Positions 60,071 through 64,000 of a DNA stretch of 64,000 nucleotides are shown piece by piece. Made by a program: the position numbers and the translations under genes. The stretch's first letter is position 1; every line of letters starts with the position of its first letter. The notes under the pieces are model-generated. The model was not told the DNA's origin and ran no database searches. It saw only the letters and a program-made list of their open reading frames with translations. Source of the stretch: an uncultured Eubacteriales bacterium (GTDB lineage: Bacteria > Bacillota > Clostridia > Christensenellales > Aristaeellaceae); contig CADBZH010000020.1 of NCBI GenBank assembly GCA_902799045.1, forward strand, positions 33,963-97,962, written 5' to 3'.

Positions 60071-62610
60071 TTTTTCTCCTCCTTGATTCTGCGAATCTCT
60101 TTGATAACAATTTTCAGATCAATCGGCTTGGCGATATGTCCGTTCATACCCGCCTGCAAGCATTCCGCCACATTCTCAGAGAAAGCATCGGCGGTCATGG
60201 CGATGATGGGAATGGAGGCTGCCCACCGGTTATCCAGCTTACGAATCTGTCGCGTCGCGTCCAGGCCGTTCATTTCCGGCATCTGGACATCCATAAAGAT
60301 CAGGTCATAACTTCCTTCCGCCGCCTCCGCCATTTTGTTCACGCAGATCCGCCCGTTTTCTGCCCGTTCTGACGTAACGCCCAACATGCCCAATATGGTG
60401 GAGATGATTTCCCAGTTAATATCATTGTCCTCTGCGATCAGTATTTTCATTCCGGCCAGATCTGAATAGTCATCCGCCGGCTCCGTGGCCTTAACACCTG
60501 TACCAAGCACCTCGTTGATTTTCTCATACAGTCCGGAGCGGAACAGTGGTTTGCCTATGAAGCCGTTCGCCCCTGCCTCTTTCGCCTCCTCTTCGATATC
60601 GGACCAGTCATAGGCGGAGGTCAGCAGAATGGGGATCGGGGCTCTGACTTCCGCCCGAATGCGTCTGATGGTCTCGATACCGTCCAGATCCGGCATCTTC
60701 CAATCCAGGATGACCACGCTGTAATCATTACCGGCTTCATGGCGACGACGGACCATTTCCAGCGCTTCCATGCCGGTGCTCGCCTGTTCCGATCGGATTC
60801 CCATTGATTCCAGCGTATCCGCCGCGGTTTCCAGCAGAACTGGGTCGTCGTCTGCGATCAAGACGTCAATGCCATCGATCCGCATCTCCTCCAGCTGCTT
60901 TTCGGCGATGGGAAGATCCAGCGTAATGGTGAAGGTTGTGCCTTTCCCAAGCTCGCTCTGACAATCGATCGTCCCGTTCATCAGCTCGACCATCTGCTTG
61001 GTAATCGCGAGCCCAAGTCCGGTTCCCTGAATACTGTTGACCCTGCTGTCCGTCTGCCGGGAAAAGGGTCGATACATGATTTCCATGAATTCGGGGCTCA
61101 TACCGATGCCGGTGTCCGTGACCCGATAGACCAGCCGTACGCAGCCTTCCTTTTCGCTTTCCTCCTCCTGCAAATCCACGGACACGCTGCCGCCCGGCAT
61201 TGTATACTTGATGGCGTTGGAAAGAATATTGATGCAAATCTGGTTCAGCCGCAGCTGATCCGCGTAGAGATATTCCTTCTCGATGCGGTTGGTGCGGAAG
61301 CTGAAGACAATGTTTTTCTCCTTGATCATGGGCTGAGACAGGTTTACCAGGTTCTGCACGGTCTCCACGATGGAAAAGGTGATCGGACTCATGCTGAGCT
61401 TTCCGCTCTCTACCTTGGAAATATCCAGGATATCATTGATCAGCGTCAGCAGATGGTTGCTGGCCATGCTGATCTTCCTCAGGTTTTCTGATATGGCTTC
61501 CCGGTCGTCCAGGTTTTTTTCGGCAATCGCGGTCAGCCCGATGATTGCGTTCATCGGCGTGCGGATATCATGGGACATCGTAGAGAGAAAATCGGTTTTT
61601 GCTCTGTTGGCAGCCTCAGCTTCCCTGGCCATCACACGAAGCTTTTTGTTGACGGAGTGCATATACATGAAGTCCATCACAAGCAGAAGAAGCAACCCGA
61701 AGGAGACGACTCCGACCAGTATCCAGTTTTCAGTATCCGCATTCAGACTGCTGACCGGTGCGGCGTTCAGCAGCACCCAACCCTTCGTGGCGGTAAAGAG
61801 CGTATGGGCGACGATGCATTCCCTGCCCTTGGAGTCCACCATGTTGAATGAACCGGTTCCGGAAAGGATATCCGAAAACAACCGGGATTGTGTTTTAAGC
61901 CCCGGCTGGTTGTAGGATTTGTAGAATTCGAAGAAGTTGTTGTTCTTAAAAGAGCGGCCCCGGATGACATAGTTGCCATCCGTGTCGATGATGCTAAAAT
62001 CCTCATCCCCAAACTCTTCTTTCGGGAAAACCCACTTCTCCTCCAGATTGGACGTGGGAACGATGCGCAGCAGCCAGGCCTGCTTCTTCCCGCTGTTTTC
62101 CTCATCCCGCACGGTGATCCGATTGCAGAAGGCCAGAGACTGCTCCCCGTTCATGGGGTTCGTATAGGCCCGGGTGACGTTGATCGCCTCGCCGACATCC
62201 GCTATCCAGGATCCGTCCCCAATCAGTTCCATCCGCTCATAGGAAACATCATAATCATCCGCGTCGTTCAGCCTCGGCCGCGTAGAATAGCCTGTCAGGG
62301 TTTTCGTATCGATCAGGTGAGCGGATGTATCAGTCTTCACATGGGTCGCTCTGATATACGCCGCTGCCTCTGCCAGCGTCAGATCCCGGCTGTCAATATA
62401 CTGCGCCCAGTTGTCGCAGATCCCCTGTTCTCCCTCCAGATAGTTCCTCGTCACCTGTTCCATGGCAACGGTCGCGTTGACGAAATGATCCACCTGAGAT
62501 CGGTGATTTCCTATCCTCTCATAGTTGGAATACAGCGCAACGAAAACCAGTATGGCGCTCATCAGGGCTATGTTCGCTATGACAATCCACGATGTCTTCA
62601 GACGGCGCAT
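60067..62610 (-). CDS. Hybrid sensor histidine kinase with two receiver domains
   Basis: 847 residues: membrane helix at about 10-27, a Cache-like extracellular sensor about 30-275, helix about 280-300, HisKA with SHDIRTPMNAIIGLTA (phospho-His) near residue 347, HATPase (NQICINILSNAIKYT; DTGIGMSPEF; GTGLGLAITKQMV), then receiver 1 (DGIDVLIADDDPVLL; ILDWKMPD) and receiver 2 (ILIAEDNDIN; FMDVQMPEMNG). No Hpt domain. GGAGGAG precedes ATG. Senses an extracellular signal with the SBP downstream. Confidence 0.92.
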   Translation of the reverse strand: MRRLKTSWIVIANIALMSAILVFVALYSNYERIGNHRSQVDHFVNATVAMEQVTRNYLEGEQGICDNWAQYIDSRDLTLAEAAAYIRATHVKTDTSAHLIDTKTLTGYSTRPRLNDADDYDVSYERMELIGDGSWIADVGEAINVTRAYTNPMNGEQSLAFCNRITVRDEENSGKKQAWLLRIVPTSNLEEKWVFPKEEFGDEDFSIIDTDGNYVIRGRSFKNNNFFEFYKSYNQPGLKTQSRLFSDILSGTGSFNMVDSKGRECIVAHTLFTATKGWVLLNAAPVSSLNADTENWILVGVVSFGLLLLLVMDFMYMHSVNKKLRVMAREAEAANRAKTDFLSTMSHDIRTPMNAIIGLTAIAEKNLDDREAISENLRKISMASNHLLTLINDILDISKVESGKLSMSPITFSIVETVQNLVNLSQPMIKEKNIVFSFRTNRIEKEYLYADQLRLNQICINILSNAIKYTMPGGSVSVDLQEEESEKEGCVRLVYRVTDTGIGMSPEFMEIMYRPFSRQTDSRVNSIQGTGLGLAITKQMVELMNGTIDCQSELGKGTTFTITLDLPIAEKQLEEMRIDGIDVLIADDDPVLLETAADTLESMGIRSEQASTGMEALEMVRRRHEAGNDYSVVILDWKMPDLDGIETIRRIRAEVRAPIPILLTSAYDWSDIEEEAKEAGANGFIGKPLFRSGLYEKINEVLGTGVKATEPADDYSDLAGMKILIAEDNDINWEIISTILGMLGVTSERAENGRICVNKMAEAAEGSYDLIFMDVQMPEMNGLDATRQIRKLDNRWAASIPIIAMTADAFSENVAECLQAGMNGHIAKPIDLKIVIKEIRRIKEEKK

Positions 62611-62652
62611 TTCAACAGCTCCTCCAGAATTGACAGATTGCGAGGTCTCACT

Positions 62653-62847
62653 TCATACGGATTTCTTCGGTGCCTTTGGAACCGAAGAAGCTCTTGCTTT
62701 GTTACAGCGTTCAAAACCGACATGGAACATGGCGATGTGCGCGTAATCCTTTCGCGTCAACACCCGGTTGGTTCCCTGCGCCCGCACCGCGGGCAGAAAC
62801 CACAGCAAGGCGCACACGACAGCCAGCAAAATCCCGATTATTGCCAA
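62653..62847 (-). CDS. Possible small membrane protein upstream of the kinase
   Basis: 64 residues from TTG 62847 with GGGGTGATGG upstream; a hydrophobic helix at about 2-20 (IIGILLAVVCALLWFLPAV) and a basic tail. It lies 42 bp before the kinase start after a plausible promoter (62972-63000). No homology recognised; may be chance. Confidence 0.35.
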   Translation of the reverse strand: MAIIGILLAVVCALLWFLPAVRAQGTNRVLTRKDYAHIAMFHVGFERCNKARASSVPKAPKKSV

Positions 62848-62971
62848 ACCATCACCCCATCTGATGATACAGTCGCCATCCGCCGTATCAAGTTTCTTAT
62901 GGGCCGATCGGTCTTCATTCTCCCGCCCGATGTACAGTCCATCGGAAGTAATACTCTCCAGATTAATTACA

Positions 62972-63000
62972 ATTATAATCTATTTTTCGACAATATGCAA
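62972..63000 (-). promoter_or_regulatory. Promoter upstream of the sensor operon
   Basis: Minus strand TTGCAT (63000-62995) and TATAAT (62977-62972), 17-bp spacer. Confidence 0.65.
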
Positions 63001-63543
63001 CACGGTTTTTACCGGCACAAGGGAGCTGCCCTGAATGTTCCAGGGCAAAGTCATTTGCTCTCCAAGGGGCAAAATACTCCGGCCCCTGCTTGTGCTGGTT
63101 CAAGTCCTGTTTTACGCCCTCTATATTCCTCTATATCCCACCCCTTTCCCCGGCCACCTCCATCCCCCACCCGGTTCCCGATTTGGGAATCCTCGTGGGC
63201 ACACCATGGTTGCCGTCGTGGTTCCCGCTTCCGTTCCCCTCCCTATTCCTGCCTCAGTTCCAGGCTGTGGTTCCCTCTTTCTGAAACCGCCTTCCAGGGG
63301 CTGGAAGTCCTGGTATTGCTGCATTTTGAAACCATGATGGAGTCTTATAAGTGGATGAAATGAGGTTGCCGATAACGATTCCCACGATGAGATCAGTACA
63401 GCTCCCGTAAGGGTTCCCGGGATGCTTCCCAAATTGCTCCCGCATGGTTTCTTTACGGTTCCTGGGCTCTGTTTTTGGGAATAAAAAAAGCTCCGGAAGC
63501 GGTGCCTGAGCACGGTTCCCGGAGCCGGTTTTGGGTTCGGTTT

Positions 63544-63905
63544 TCATAGGAGCAAAGGGAAAACTATTTTGCCCCAAACAGGGAATACGGGGTCCGGCTG
63601 TGTTTTCCATGCTATTCGGCGCGGGGATTCCCAGTCCGAACGGACCTCCTGAACGATATGCGCAGCCAGACCGTTTGCGCGTATAAACGCGCTCTCCGTA
63701 TCGTCAAAATCCCTGCCGCCGATGTGAATGACCTGCGAGGGCTTCAAGGGGTGCGGGTTCTCCAGGAAACCAAAACAATGATCGTCCATGACCGAACGCA
63801 GCGGCATCCCGTAGAACAGCGCGGATACGGATTTCTCCGGCGCGTTCAGGTCGCCATGGGCGTCCAGCCAAATCAGGGCGAGGTTTCCACGGTATTTTTC
63901 GCTAA
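63544..63905 (-). pseudogene. Arginase/agmatinase-family fragment interrupted by a MITE copy
   Basis: Reading from 63905 down: EKYRGNLALIWLDAHGDLNAP includes DAHGDLN (metal-binding DAHxD of the ureohydrolase family), then ALFYGMPLRSVM and VIHIGGRDFDDTESAF. The frame loses family similarity after EVRSDW (about 63630) and ends at 63544. The 5' end stops at MITE copy 4, which begins at 63906. Missing both ends. Between about 63000 and 63540 I recognise no gene; the sequence is rich in short GGGAACC/GGTTCCC pieces. Confidence 0.65.
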
Positions 63906-64000
63906 GTAGACGATGATTAATTCGAGCATCGAGGCTGCGAGTGCATTTTTCGGCAGGTGGCCTTGCAGATTTCGAAGGTTTACTGGAGGTAAATCGAGAA
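63902..64000. mobile_element. MITE-like element copy 4 (runs off window)
   Basis: CTAA (63902-63905) then GTAGACGATGATTAATTCG from 63906 to the window end, identical in order to copy 1. It interrupts the arginase-family fragment on the left. Confidence 0.85.

Noticed and set aside
63050-63130. GGTTCAAGTCC near 63097 looks like a tRNA T-loop
   Set aside because: The flanking arms do not pair and no acceptor or D-arm is found, so it is not a tRNA.
63121-63610. Minus-strand open frames of about 120-130 residues rich in GGGAACC motifs
   Set aside because: No recognised domain or ribosome site; composition is repetitive and frames overlap.
1-64000. Long open frames on the opposite strand of many genes
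   Set aside because: They mirror real genes in a G+C-rich sequence and show no domain or ribosome-site support.
1-64000. CRISPR array, prophage or transposase genes
   Set aside because: No regularly spaced repeats, and no phage or transposase domains were found in the frames examined.

Overview
The window looks like chromosomal DNA of an anaerobic, G+C-rich Gram-positive bacterium of the Clostridia type. This is inferred from gene content: two T-box leaders, a CIRCE/HrcA operator, a SpoIVFA/SpoIVFB sporulation pair beside mreBCD, a ferredoxin-dependent 2-oxoacid oxidoreductase, anaerobic (cbi) cobalamin genes, and TTGACA/TATAAT promoters with 16-18 bp spacers. The genus cannot be told from the sequence. 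No rRNA, tRNA, CRISPR array or prophage was seen.

Layout. 1-1.3 kb: end of cysS and a secreted SH3b protein. 1.5-7.8 kb (minus): cobalamin operon cbiF-G-H-(J-E-T fusion)-C-D from its own promoter. 7.9-10.5 kb (minus): four-subunit VOR-type 2-oxoacid:ferredoxin oxidoreductase, with a P-loop ATPase and a DUF3472-like protein upstream. 12.7-15.4 kb: T-box leader plus a HTH-cupin-acyl-CoA ligase fusion broken by a 29-bp duplication. 15.5-20.4 kb: GNAT, tagD, NUDIX and dnaB-rplI-DUF2232. 20.8-25.6 kb: XRE protein, CIRCE-controlled htpG, and a broken metalloprotease gene. 25.8-35 kb: maf, mreBCD, PBP2, rodA, spoIVFA/B (cell shape and sporulation). 35.1-39.1 kb (minus): tyrosine-type T-box, acyl-CoA synthetase, paaK and an ACT protein. 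39.1-46.6 kb: rsfS, nadD-yqeK fusion, ECF sigma/anti-sigma, methyltransferase, DUF3267, ABC-F, YcxB-like. 46.7-52 kb: radical SAM, PPC and M13 peptidase genes and a radical SAM/Gfo-Idh chimera. 52-55.4 kb: TetR regulator divergent from lon, then DUF1858. 55.6-57.6 kb: STAS protein, broken PrsW gene, odd surface/membrane fusion. 57.9-62.6 kb: response regulator, solute-binding protein and hybrid histidine kinase. 62.6-64 kb: mostly non-coding, with a broken arginase gene cut by a repeat.

How the parts fit. The strongest theme is T-box control of CoA ligases. One leader shows a clear UAC (Tyr) specifier before an acyl-CoA synthetase followed by paaK and a tandem ACT protein. The other precedes the HTH-cupin-ligase and may read Ile. 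With the VOR-type oxidoreductase nearby, this suggests salvage of aryl and branched-chain acids into amino acids (acid to acyl-CoA to 2-oxoacid to amino acid), switched on by uncharged tRNA. That is a hypothesis. The other theme is decay and mobility: a small inverted-repeat element (four copies, YTAR target duplications) and other palindromic repeats supply stop codons to or interrupt genes, and at least five genes are broken or chimeric.
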